From Excoecaria cochinchinensis (lineage: Eukaryota > Streptophyta > Magnoliopsida > Malpighiales > Euphorbiaceae), in assembly GCA_947683425.1 (NCBI GenBank), contig CANTUQ010000008.1, positions 124,001-188,000 of the forward strand: a stretch of 64,000 nucleotides of DNA. Direction: 5' to 3'. Shown one piece after another: positions 11,453 to 22,471 of the stretch (position 1 is its first letter; each line of letters begins with the position of its first letter). Under the pieces are notes generated by a model. It saw only the letters and a list, made by a program, of their open reading frames with translations. It ran no database searches and was not told the origin of the DNA. The translations under genes were made by a program, and so were the position numbers.

Positions 11453-13151
11453 TTACAATCTAGATTTTTTCCTCTGTGCAACAATCAACTTATCTCTTAA
11501 CACAGGTTTCGCTTTCAATTGAGCTAACAATGCCCCATTCGAAGTAAACCTCCTTTTCACTTGCTTTAGCAACATAGCTGAAACAGATTTTCTACTTAAC
11601 GCATCAGCCACTACATCAGCTTTGCTAGGATGATAGTCCACTTACAATCATAATCGTTAAATAACTCAAGCCACCTATGCTGCCTCAAATTCAATTCCTT
11701 ATGAGTTAGCAAATATTTGAGACATTTGTGATCAGGGAAAATCTTACACTTCTCACCATATAAATAGGGTTGACAAATCTTTAAGGCAAACACCACTACT
11801 GCTAATTCCAAATCATGGGTTGGATAAATCTGCTCATGTGGCTTCAATTGCCTTGTGGCATATGCCACCACTTTTCCATCTTGTATCAACACATAACCCA
11901 AACCTATACCTGAAGCATCACTGTATAGAACATATTCTTTGCCGAAAATAGGTTAAGTTTGGATTGGTGCCTCTACCAACATCCTCTTTAATTTTTCAAA
12001 ACTCGATTGACACCTTTTCGACCACTTGAACTTAACTCCCTTTCAAAGTAATTGGGTCAATGGTGAAGCAAGTACAGAAAATCCTTTCACAAATCTTCTA
12101 TAGTATCCAGTTAATCCCAAGAAACTACAAACTTCTAATATATTTTTTGGGTGGCTTCCAATTCACAATTGCCTCAATTTTGGTCGGATCCACTGTTATA
12201 CCTTCTGAAGATACCACATGTCCAAGAAATGATACTTCCTTAAGCTAAAACTCACCTTGCTCAACTTAGCATATAACTGATGCTCCCTCAAAGTTTGAAG
12301 TACCGCTCTCAAATACTGCTCATGTTCTTTCTCATTTTTTAAATAAACCAAAATGTCATCAATTAACACCATAACAAATTAATCCAAATACAGCCTGAAC
12401 ATCCTATTCATTAAATCCATAAATGCAGCAGGCATATTAGTTAACCCGAATGGCATTACTAAAAATTCATAATGTCCATACCGAGTTCTAAGTGTAGTCT
12501 TAGGCATATCCTCCTTCTTTACTTGCAACTAATAATACCCAGACCTTAAGTCTATCTTAGAAAATACACCTGCCCCTCTCAACTGATCAAACAAATCCTC
12601 AATTTTTGGTAGAGGATATAAGTTCTTCATTATTACCTTATTTAACTGTCGGTAATCTATACACATTCTCATGGTTCCATCTTTCTTCTTAACAAACAAA
12701 ACTGGTACTCCCCAAGGAGACACACTAGGCCTTTTAAAGCCTCTATCTAACAACTCCTGCAACTAGGTCTTTAACTCCTTCAGCTCAGTAGGAGCCATAC
12801 GATAGGGCGAGTTAGATACCAATACTATTCTAGGGACCACATCAATAGATAGTTCCACTTCCCTCATTGGCGATACACCAGATAATTCTTCTGGGAACAC
12901 ATCAGGAAATTCCCTTACTATGGGTATGTCCTAAATTCTCACTTGCTTTCTTTTAGAATCTAAAACAAGAGCCAAATATGTCTCGCATGCCTTCCTTAAA
13001 AATTGATATGCTTGTATTGCCGATAACACATAAACAAGAGAATTAGCACATACACCCCTCACAGTCACTTTACTTCCCTTACTACTACTGAGCTTCACTC
13101 TGCACTATGCTTACTTAATTAAGTCAAATTCATCAAAGGGTAATTCAATCA
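11453..13151 (-). pseudogene. pol: Gypsy reverse transcriptase and RNase H
   Basis: Conserved RT blocks run on - from about 12840: NSPYRMAPTELKELK, RPSVSPWGVPVLFVKKKDG, CIDYRQLNKV, FSKIDLRSGYY, PFGLTNMPAAFMDLMN and the catalytic LIDDILVY. YIDD is the usual form; the first residue here is Leu. RNase H follows: YSDASGIGLGYVLIQ, AYATRQLKPHEQ, HDLELAVVVFALK, then PDHKCLKYLLTHKE (normally TDHKSL) and the end motif YHPSKADVVADALSRKS. Stops occur at about 12770, 12530, 12380 and elsewhere. The N-terminal part at 13151 joins the protease across the MITE. Confidence 0.92.
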
Positions 13152-13604
13152 AATCAATTGGGGTTAATTTCTTCGGTGGTCACTCAACTTTTCGATTGTA
13201 ACGATTTGGTCACTAAACTTCAATTTGTAATGAAAAAATAACTCATCTATTATTTTGTAACGAAAAAATCACAATGATCGGAAATTGTACTCGCCGGTAA
13301 CCGGTACATGATTTGCACGGCACAAAATTGAAGTTTAGTGACTATATCGTTACAAGGCACAAAGTTTAGTGACCACCACAGAAATTAACTCTAATCTGAC
13401 GTGACCAAATTTTTGACGTGTCATTGGGTTTTGCCTTACCGATCACGCGCTGGTTGCCGACGAATGCAATTTTCGGTTATTATGATTTTTTCGTTACAAA
13501 ATAATAGATGAATTATTTTTTTATTACAAATTAAAGTTTAGTGACCAAATCGTTACAAGCCACAAAATTGAGTGACCACCGAAAAAATCAACCCAATCAA
13601 TTGG
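13152..13604. repeat. Target site duplication of the MITE (AATCAATTG)
   Basis: AATCAATTG occurs at 13152-13160 and 13595-13603, immediately flanking the inverted-repeat element. A 9-bp duplication is the mark of Mutator-like elements. The surrounding gypsy frame reads across it (IYPIDL with ELPFDEFDLI following). Confidence 0.9.
13161..13594. mobile_element. Mutator-like MITE, 434 bp, long terminal inverted repeats
   Basis: Starts GGGTTAATTTCTTCGGTGG; the reverse complement of the end starts GGGTTGATTTTTTCGGTGG. The inverted repeat extends over roughly 125 bp at each end, with only scattered differences by eye. A third, internal copy of the right terminus lies at 13324-13392. There is no coding capacity. 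It is flanked by a 9-bp target duplication and sits inside the gypsy protease/RT linker, so it is younger than the gypsy insertion. Long terminal repeats plus a 9-bp duplication point to a non-autonomous Mutator-like family; the transposase source is not in the window. Confidence 0.9.
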
Positions 13605-13895
13605 ATATATGCAACCTTGCACTACTAATGGACAATCCCTATGCACTTTATTCACATTCACATTACTACCTATTGGACTTGTTACACATATATCATATTT
13701 CAAATAGTCAGCAATAGGCATTTTATCACATATTCTCCTAGTACACACATATAAGTGAGTTGATCCAGGATCAATCAATACAAACATCTCTTCATCATAA
13801 AGTAAAAAGGTACTTGTTATAACCTCAGGTGCATCCTGATCCTCTCGAACTTTCATTGCATAAGCCCGAGCTAGTGCCATAGAAGGCCTATCCAC
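13604..13895 (-). pseudogene. pol: Gypsy aspartic protease region
   Basis: On - the frame from 13895 encodes RAYAMKVREDQDAPEVITSTF, then the active-site block VLIDPGSTHLYVC (DPGST is common in chromoviral proteases) and DCPLVVQGCIYPID. It is cut there by the MITE. The continuation on the other side of the MITE is ELPFDEFDLI. The conserved order places it between gag and RT. The frame past 13594 reads into MITE sequence and is artificial. Confidence 0.88.
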
Positions 13896-15025
13896 TATTT
13901 TTTATTCAGTTCCACCTCTAGACTGGCCACCTCTGCCACGTCCTCTTCCTCTTCCTCTATTAGCTGGTGGCAAATTAGAACCACCTCTACTGTGATCTTG
14001 CTGATTCCTAGCTATTTTATATGCCTTCAGATAATTTATTAAGAAATGTTTAGTGCTCCTACATTAAAACATGCACCCATTACCTTCCAATATTCCCCTC
14101 GGTGTCTTTAGCCACAATAGGAACATTCATACACTTCACTACTTGTACTAAATGTACTTCTACCAGTCCCAGACATGACGAATGTCCCTTGCTTCTTACC
14201 TCTGACTACTGAACTATACACAGATTCAGCCAGTGGTGCCATTTGAGAATCCCTTGATCTCTTGCCTGAATGAGACCCACCACAGTTAGAATTCCTCCTC
14301 TGCATTCTTTCTTTTTGTATCTCCAATGACCTCTCAGCTCACATAGCAGCTTAAACTATCCGATAATAACTCACATTCTGCTCAATGGTCATCGAGATCA
14401 ATAATGCCTGAATTTGTTCAATTAATCCTTCCTCAAACTGCTGGTATCTAAACACCAGGCTATGCATACTTACTCAATCGGTAGAACTCCTTCTCATATT
14501 TTGCCACTGACACTGCTCTTTGCCTCAAGTTTAGAAACTCCTTTCAATTTGCCTCTCTATACTCCTTGGTTACATACTTATTTCGGAATTCTTTTTCAAA
14601 AAATTTCCAAGTAATCGGATTCGGAAGCATTGGATATTGCAAGACTAATTTCCACCAATCATAAGTAGCACCTGCAGCAATGATACAAGACATTCTACCC
14701 GTTGATTCAGAGGACACCTTATTTCTCCAAGAACCCTCTGTACCTTCTCTATATAATACTCTGCCTTATCAGATTCATATAATCTTGTACCATAAAATTC
14801 CTCTGCTCCATGCTTCCTCAATGATTCCAGTGGAGCCTTTGGTGCTGTGATTCGATCCATCACTCTTGCTATATCCTGAGACATTTTTAATAAAGCCTCC
14901 ATTGGAACTATCAAAACTTCATGTCCAAAACTGGCTGGCCTAGACTAACCAGATCCAGACACTTTTGCTTCTCATGGGTTAACACTTTCAGCTATTTCTT
15001 CTCTCGAGATATGAAAAGGGTCCAT
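13896..15025 (-). pseudogene. gag: Gypsy gag pseudogene
   Basis: I place the start at the ATG complementary to 15023-15025 (MDPFHISREEIAESVNP). It is in frame with LRKHGAEEFYGTRLYESDKA, the usual chromoviral gag signature that resembles a retrotrans_gag domain. A central stretch covers 14330-14640 in several frames. A Ser/Gly-rich linker and a zinc-knuckle remnant follow (YECSYCG, then RHRGEYWKVMGACFNVGA), in which stops and Cys losses are visible. Multiple stops (about 14645, 14960 and 14108) disable it. Confidence 0.85.
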
Positions 15026-15117
15026 CAATCTACACAATTAAACAAGGACAACTGTATTAGGTCAACACAACTATACACATCATAAACTACCCCATTTCCT
15101 AGAAAAGGCTAAATCTA

Positions 15118-15130
15118 GGCTCTGATGCCA
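15118..15130 (-). other. Primer binding site of gypsy element
   Basis: On - it reads TGGCATCAGAGCC, one base different from the tRNA-iMet complement, and lies 5 bp from the right LTR. Confidence 0.88.
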
Positions 15131-15135
15131 CAACT

Positions 15136-17721
15136 TGTAACAAAGACCAGCTCAGCTAACACAATAGAGAATATCTACTACATAACACACATAAACACAT
15201 AACTCTATTACACACTTATGCCAAAACCTGTACAATCAAATTTCATTATCCATGCACTCACATGCAGCAGATATCTCATACTAGAAATCGTACGCATTCA
15301 CATACGTATATACATCATACGTATATTGATAAAATACTTAGTTATTATATTCATGCATATTTCTTAGTTTAAAAAGGACTAAACATAACATATACAAAAT
15401 ATATTGCCCAAATCCCAAAACCTACACTATAAGTACTCCTAGTATTGACCGTTGGCAATGCGGATCCATGCTACACGATTACCTTGCATCCAAACCTACA
15501 TGGATTAGAGAAATCATGCTAAGCGATAATGCTTAGTGGGAAAAACAACATATATATAACATAAAATACACCGAATAATCATGTATAAGCTATATCATGT
15601 TATGAGCAAATATTGATGAGTTCAGCTTAACAATTTTCACGTATCAAGTATGTATATATTCTGTATTAAATTATTAAATAGTCACAACTCATCCATATTA
15701 TTCCATTATATTAATACATGCAGTTCGCATTAAATACACAAATAGCTTATTCATACTTCACATAGCTTAAACAATTATCTTATTAATTTAGCCTTGCCTG
15801 CAACTAAAAGATGTAGATAACGGGTATTGCATTGGTACCTAAAATGTACAGTAGTCACATTGGTATCCGTGGATACCACATATTCGCATTGGTACCCTAA
15901 GGTACAGAAATATCAACATTATCAATAAATTTTGTATTGTAGAATCCAATAAGGATGCAAATCGCATTGTGATTCTAGAGGAATTAGACGCATTGGGTTG
16001 TAGTACTTAGACTCTATAGGCATGCCTATCTATTCACTACTTGACTCGCAGGCTAATTATTACTCCGGTTATTTTCATTATTTTAGCAATCATAGCATTA
16101 TAGTATCTTTCAGTTATACCTCATCACATTGTTCATATACATTGTAGTTTGCATTACAATTCCTTCATTATGGCATATGCATAAAATCATATGTATATAC
16201 ATATACACCAACATAAACCTCATGTATATGCAATCATAATCACATGCCTATAATAAGATTGAAATCATATACATGCGTAATTATCATTTAATAGCTAAGG
16301 TGCCACTAAATAAATTTTTAAAACAAAAACAAGTTCAAACGGAATGAAAAAGATGAAAATCGAAAACTTTCAAATTTTAGGACAGAGGGCATTTACATAA
16401 CAGTATGATAAGAACTTACCGCCGTGTAAGACATCCTACACGGTGGTAAAAAAAACCATACTGCTGTGTAGTATGCCAAACACGGATCCCTCAGAAAATA
16501 GTATACATTTACACGGCGGTTTGGCAAAGCCTTACCCCCTTGTAAAATGCCCAATATAGAAAATCATTAAAATAGAATGACTTTACACGACGGTATATAA
16601 AGTCCTTACCACCGTGTAAAATCAAGAACATGCATTTTGAAGAACAGAATGCGATCACATGGTGGTATGCCTATATCATACCGCCGAGGAGATCACCCCA
16701 AACCCAGAAATTTAGATAAAATCAATCCAAATTCAAGTTTTGCCATACTAGTTATCTAGTCAATCATGCCCTTAAAATCTTCCGAAGGTCAATTGTCATT
16801 TTTGTCATTTGTGTTTATATTAGCATGCTAATAAACTCTGTTTCCTTTTAATCAATTCTCACCCATTACCAATCACATAGTTTAGTCAAAATAGGGTACA
16901 TGTCAAAGCTACTGCAATTCTAAATTCACATCACTTATGATACCAGCCATTTACCTATTCCATACTCATCTCAAATACATATTTCACCATTCAAATTAAA
17001 CACAAATCAAGTCATATACATACACACATAAAGATAGTTTCCCAAACCTTATCGCCTAAGCTCTTAACGTTTCTCTTGATCACTTTGTACTTGTTTCTCC
17101 AATTTTAGTTTTCGCTTTATCCTTCTTTAGTTCTTCCTCTATAATAGAGTCCAATTTCTAGAAATAAATCACAATATCAGTCCTCCATCCAACAAAATTA
17201 TAGAACTAGGAAGAGTAGGAGAAGAAGAGCTAATCTATTCACTTACCTTGTCCAAATGATCACAATAACACAATCATTACTTCAATTCAAACTCACCCCG
17301 ACAGAATTCAACATAACTTAACTAAAGAGAAAGAAGAAATGAACGAAGAGAGAAAATAAGATGAAGAAGCCAGCCACATGCAACAAGGTATGCATTTTCT
17401 CTCTCTTTCATAGGTTTATATTGCATGCAAACTCAAAGCTGGCTGAACAAGGAGGACACACGTGGAATCAACTTCTCCTTCTTTAACTCTGCCATTCTTC
17501 CCTAAATCATCATTAGCTTTGATTCACTTAGTTAATTACTTAATACCACTTAGTATTAAATCATAGATAAATGCCAATAAGCCACTTAACTTATTTCATT
17601 TATTCAATTGAGTCCTCTATTAACTTACACTTAAGTCCTTAATTAACATACTTAATGCAATCTCATCCCAACTACCCTAATTAAACCAATTAGCTACTAG
17701 GGTATATTTCAGGCCATTACA
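15136..17721 (-). repeat. Gypsy LTR (5' LTR of the - element)
   Basis: In + reading it starts TGTAACAAAG and ends CCATTACA. It aligns with 7453-10039 along its length. The transcription start for the - element should lie in it, but I cannot point to a clear TATA box. Confidence 0.93.
16386..16692. repeat. Cluster of ACACGGCGGTA hairpins in gypsy LTR (right copy)
   Basis: Same five-hairpin arrangement as in the left LTR: for example CCTACACGGTGGTA pairing with TACTGCTGTGTAG, and CTTTACACGACGGTA with TACCACCGTGTAAA. Arm mismatches differ between the two copies. Confidence 0.8.
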
Positions 17722-19326
17722 AATGGAGTTAGTTGGAAGGAGGTTTCTAGAGAAATTAAGGAGTTTTATTGGGGAGAATTCAAGGTACATCTATATATTT
17801 ATTTCAAAATTAATGGTAATTTCTCATTACAAATTTTAGTATTCAAATTATATCGAATTAATGTATGATTATAATTGCTAATAAATTACTTGTAATATAA
17901 ATGCAGAAAAGGTGCTATTGGGATGCTGAAGTTAATGATCTTATTAAGACAGGTTGGGAAATCAAGGCTGAACAGAGGTATAAGGATTATGTGTATCACA
18001 TAAAGGTGGCCAAGCAAAAGCCTAAAGACTTTCCAGAATCTGCATGAATTAGATGGAATCAGAATTTTAATCTTCCTCCACACATTCAAGTTTCTACTCA
18101 GAAAAAAAGATCAATCATTATGGAGGATTTGAAGATAAAGCTCTTGTATCATACATCGGTGGTACAATTTCTATTTGTGAGCATATGTCGCGCTTAGTAA
18201 GTACTTTAATTATTAGGAGAAATTATACTTTTATATTACTGACTGCCAATTTCCATAATGTTTTGCCATTGATATATTCATTTCAGTATTTTGAAATAGT
18301 TAGCCTTTTGAGTTTGGATTATATATACCTCACATGCAGTTTTTATATTTATATAGAACCAATTTTATAATTGAATTTAATAGACATGCGAATTGCTTGA
18401 TAATATATTGATTAATATATGTGGAGGAAGGAAAAATTGTGTTGGAGTATGTTGAGGAGATTGGAGTATATTTGTGATTTTTAGAAGTGTAAAAGAGATT
18501 TTTCTTTACAGGAGGATGGCAATAATATGGAGAGGTTATGCCAAAATTTTCATTGATTTTTTGAAATATGTTCATTTTATATATTACAAAAAATAGGAAA
18601 ATAAAAGAAAATAATGCAAGTGCTTGTTTTAATAATACAGGAAAGATTTTATCTTTTTTACTCATCTTTATTTTTTTTCAATAACTACCTTCTACTGCAC
18701 ATGATAAAGGAGAAGGAGTTTGGCTGACCACCTACAATTTTCGAGGCCTATCTGCACACAATACCATAAATCATGATGGGAAGACCTATGTGGCAGATCG
18801 TAATAGGGAGGTGCATGTAAGTAACATGTACTTCATCAGTTGATAATGTTTTTAGTTATTTAAATGGTAAATGGTTATAAAATATGTGTTCTTCTTATAT
18901 TTACATTTATTAAAAATTATTGTCATTTTATAGGAGAGGTATGAGCAACTCCGATATGAGAGATCGCAAAATGAGTCATCCGTCGATGTGTTAGAGTTGT
19001 TTATTAAGGTCGCACAATGCAATAAGAGGAAAACAATATATGGACTTGGCTCATATATGCCCTCTAGTTTTTATCTATTCGGACCATCGTGTGCTATTGG
19101 TAAAAGCATTGCCTCTCATTATGGTGGTACCTATTTGACAAAGGAAGATGTCGAGGAGATTATGGCACGGACTATTCGTTCACTACTTCATCACTTGGCC
19201 GCTCAGTCACCAACCAATCAGCTTGATACTACAACTGCACCACTCGCACATGATGATGATGTTGGCCCTTCAGGTGCACAAGGCCTTCAATTGCATGATA
19301 ATTCTCCTTTTGGTAGTGGCGGTTGA
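17722..19326 (+). pseudogene. CACTA accessory gene (Transposase_24 / Ptta-En-Spm type), broken
   Basis: Exons by conserved protein blocks and splice signals. 17722-17784 (VSWKEVSREIKEFYWGEFK, donor GTACAT). 17907-18196 (KRCYWDAEVNDLIKTGW ... GGTISICEHMSRL, donor GTAAGT). About 18700-18816 (KEFG-stop-PPTIFEAYLHT then NHDGKTYVADRNREVH, donor GTAAGT). 18934-19326 (ERYEQLRYERSQNES ... KTIYGLGSYMPSS, ending in an acidic Gly-rich tail). This matches the conserved region of plant En/Spm-associated proteins whose exact job is unknown. Lesions: TGA at about 18045, a one-base shift in the A-run near 18104, another frame change near 18770, and the gypsy insertion in the first exon. It precedes the CACTA right terminus. 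Confidence 0.8.
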
Positions 19327-19609
19327 CCTCAAAATGACTTTATTAATCTTATTTTGTATGATCAAATTATTAGTACGATTTAATATTTAGGAAGATATTA
19401 TGTGCGACGATAACTTTATTTACTTTTCTAGTAATTTTAATTATATATACACTATATAATAATATTAATTATAAATGGTTTAGATTACATGTTTATAAAT
19501 TTGATCATAATTTACATTTATATTCATATAAATGTCCCTTTTTAAATGTAGTGTACATAATATATTATTTTATTGTTTAATGATATGAAAATAAAATAAT
19601 AAATTAAAA

Positions 19610-20029
19610 ATACATAAATTTAGCAACAGATTAGAGACTAAACTTTCCGTCGCTAAAAATAAATAAGTTATTACGACCGAATAGTGACAGAAAATATATT
19701 AGTCACTAATTTTTAGCGACAAATACATTCATGCAACTGTTTGTTGTAATTTTTAGCGACTGATTTAGCAGCAAAATTTTTCATCGCAATTTAAATAATA
19801 ACATATTTAGCGACCAAATTTACGGGTTCATTAGCGACGAAATATTTAATTTTTGTTACTAAGTTTAGTTGCTAAAATTAGCGACTGTTTTTCTATTTAG
19901 TCGCTAAAATGCTTGCAATGGCCGTATTAGTGACATTCAGTCATCTTGTCGCTATATGTAATTAGCGACTGATTTTTGCATATTAGTGACTAAAATGTGC
20001 GTCACTAATTTCCAATTTTTTTTGTAGTG
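19610..20029 (+). mobile_element. Right terminus of CACTA element A with subterminal repeats
   Basis: Ends ...TTTTTTTTGTAGTG at 20029, the reverse complement of CACTACAAAAAAAA, a CACTA terminal repeat. Upstream are many copies of TTAGCGAC / TAGCGACGAAA and inverses (TCGCTAAAA) over about 400 bp; such subterminal repeats bind the element's own protein in characterised CACTA elements. The left terminus is not in the window. The first 3 bases outside are ATC. Confidence 0.85.
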
Positions 20030-20179
20030 ATCTAGGAGTGCCTTCTACGCAGAAACTAAAATAGAAGGCCTTAATAGCCTATTTCTTTGGCCGAGCTAAA
20101 TTTAATATGATTCATAAGTGTTACGAATCCCACATATTTAATTTGGTTAGATTTGGAATCCATTTGAATAATTAAATCT

Positions 20180-20560
20180 AAGTCTGTGCAATAAACCTAG
20201 TCTGCGGACTTCTATGCATAGGCTTTCTAATGGAGGCCTAAATTGAATTTGATTAAATAAATTTAATTGATTAATTTAGAGTTAATTATGAGTCAACCCT
20301 TTTAAATTTCTAATCCTACTAAAGTTATGTTTTTAATTTGGAGAATAAAAGCAGTAGTAAGATAGGAATATAACTATACAATAACAGAAGAATCAGACTT
20401 TTTCCATTACTTCTCTCGTTGGTTGAAATTTTCACTACCAGTCTCAGTGAAATTTTGGCTTCTTCTGTACTTTTTCTTTGGTTCATTCTACTATTCTCTA
20501 GTGTGGATGATTATTGGAGGTGTTTGCCAATCAAAATTGTGGTTTGCGACAATCCGATAT
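20180..20560. repeat. Dispersed repeat, copy 1 (second copy at 61470-61845)
   Basis: Matches 61470-61845 in the same orientation over roughly 370 bp (shared blocks TTTTAAATTTCTAATCCTAC, CTTTTTCCATTACTTCTCTC, TCTTTGGTTCATTCTACT). It has no coding potential. It contains a GAGAATAAAAG TATA-like stretch, so it may be a promoter or LTR fragment of an unrecognised element. Confidence 0.8.
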
Positions 20561-21123
20561 AAAGGAAAATCAGCTAATAAAAAAGCTTCATAGATAATTT
20601 TCCTAACATTTAATTAGCTAATTTAAATTCATGGTAAGATCTTAATTAAGTTAGTTAAAATTAAATTTTATTTTATGTATGTGATGTATGTAATCAACTA
20701 AATTCCAACAGATTTAACATATTAAATTGGAACTTTTAAGTTTTAAAGGATAATACAATAAATTGTTAAATTCTAATTTAGTTAATGAGTCTAGCATTCT
20801 ACTTATAGTAATAACTTGATTTGATGAGGAAATATTAGAAATTTACTTGATTTGATGAGGAAATATTACTTAATTTCTAGTTAAATGTTGATCGGTTTAT
20901 ATAATTTTATATCTCATATTTTAATTTTTACTTTTAAATTTTATAATATTTTGATAATTTAAAAATATTATAATATATGAGAGGGTGATCATTGGCTGGT
21001 TAATCAGACAATGAGTTCAAAAGAATCAGTTCATTAATATCGATTTTTTCACAATACTAACTATTAATCAGTCTGTTACTATTGATTTACTGGACTATTG
21101 GTTTCGGATTACTGATCACTTAA

Positions 21124-21158
<35 letters not shown>

Positions 21159-22342
21159 AACAACTGCATTTCAAGGTACCTAAAGTCAAAAATGTTGAAC
21201 TAGTTGAGAACCCGATTTTTTTGTTAATACTGTGCGTGTTGGGTATTTTTTTACAAAATCAGACAAAACCTAAAAATAACCCCAATTCCTAAAATCTATC
21301 CCTTGTCCCTTTTATAATGTTCGACGGTTCTTCCTTCCCTACCTCCCTTTGATTTTCCTTCACCTTGCCACCATCAACGGTTTTTCTTAGGCTGGCCACT
21401 GATAGAGACTCTGATGTTGACAAGCTTCAATGATTTTGATATGTATAGCTTTTTTTATTTTTGTTTTTATTTTTTTCTATACAGTTTCAATTTCAATCTT
21501 AGCTTGTTCCTTTTCATTTTCTCCCTTTGTTTTTTTTTTTCATTTTCTCTTTCTATATATTTTCAAATTCAATCTCACCTTCAAGTAACAAGTTCTTACA
21601 CTAAGAACTATTGAATTTTATTTCATTAATTTATATTTTTAATCTTGTATTTTACTTTAGATTTAGTAACTAATTTGTGGTTTGAGCAACTAATGTACAA
21701 TTAGAGTTTCATTATTTCTACTGTGACCCAAACCAGCGAGAGTCAGCTGAAGAGGGGGAGATGGATCTGATAAAAGGGAGATGAATCTTAGTCGCAAAGC
21801 TGCAGTGTGAGGGGGAGATGGAACTAGCGACACTTGCAAGAGTGACACCGACAACAGAGAAATGGCAGAAGGCGGCTAGCGAGAGAGGAAGATGATAGGG
21901 AGGCAGATTAGGGTTTTTTTTTTATTTAATTTATGTATAACTAAATCGACCAGTTAATTGAAATCGATAGTTTTTCAAACCTTAAATCGAAACTGAAAAA
22001 TCAAAATTTCATTCTTAAATCAAAAAAATGGTTTGGTTTCGGACCGGTTTTTCAATTATTCGAGTTTACTGATTTTTTTGCTTACCCCCTTTTTAAAATT
22101 TTGTCATAATGCATAGTTTTGAGTAAATAAATATTTAAATTTATTTATTTAAATTATTTTTTATTATATGTGGATAATTAGCACTCTATTATGAATTTTA
22201 TATTACATATATTTCATTATTAAAATTAATTATGAAAAAGAAATTAATTAGCAGCTTCTTTCTTAAAAAATAATAAATTGTCAATTGTAGAATGGATAAA
22301 AGCATTATTTATCAAATAATGCACGCTAGAAGTATTTTAACT
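20561..22342. other. Noncoding AT-rich stretch without recognisable gene
   Basis: Contains an (AT)n run at about 21127-21156, poly-T/TTTC tracts (21455-21560), a GA-rich 21750-21900 stretch followed by AGGGTTTTTTTT, and AACCGGTTTTTCAATT-like sequence (21950-22080) reminiscent of plant interspersed repeats. The short frames here are low-complexity and unsupported. I see no gene. Confidence 0.6.
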
Positions 22343-22471
22343 TTGTCATTTTACTGAAAAAAAAAAGTAGTTATTTATTTTTTGTTTGGTTAAAGAAGGT
22401 GAGCAAGCTCACAAGGAAGACAAACTAACATCCATAGGAAACACCCACAGAGTCATGATACAGACACGAAT

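Larger units (their letters stand above)
7453..17721 (-). mobile_element. Ty3/gypsy chromovirus, complete, nested
   Basis: A 10,269-bp element on -: LTRs 7453-10039 and 15136-17721, a tRNA-iMet PBS next to the right LTR, a PPT next to the left LTR, and gag, protease, RT, RNase H and integrase in gypsy order. Flanks carry the 5-bp target duplication AATGG (7448-7452 and 17722-17726). The integrase ends in a chromodomain-like segment, so it is a chromovirus. The ~2.6-kb LTRs suggest the Tekay/Del type (inference). By eye the first ~155 bp of the two LTRs differ at about 10%, so the insertion is fairly old. Coding regions are broken, and a MITE splits the protease/RT junction. Confidence 0.95.

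Noticed and set aside
21300..21930. Host promoter and first exon (CT-rich leader, ATG frames)
   Set aside because: Frames are low complexity, there are no splice-supported exons and no protein similarity that I recognise.
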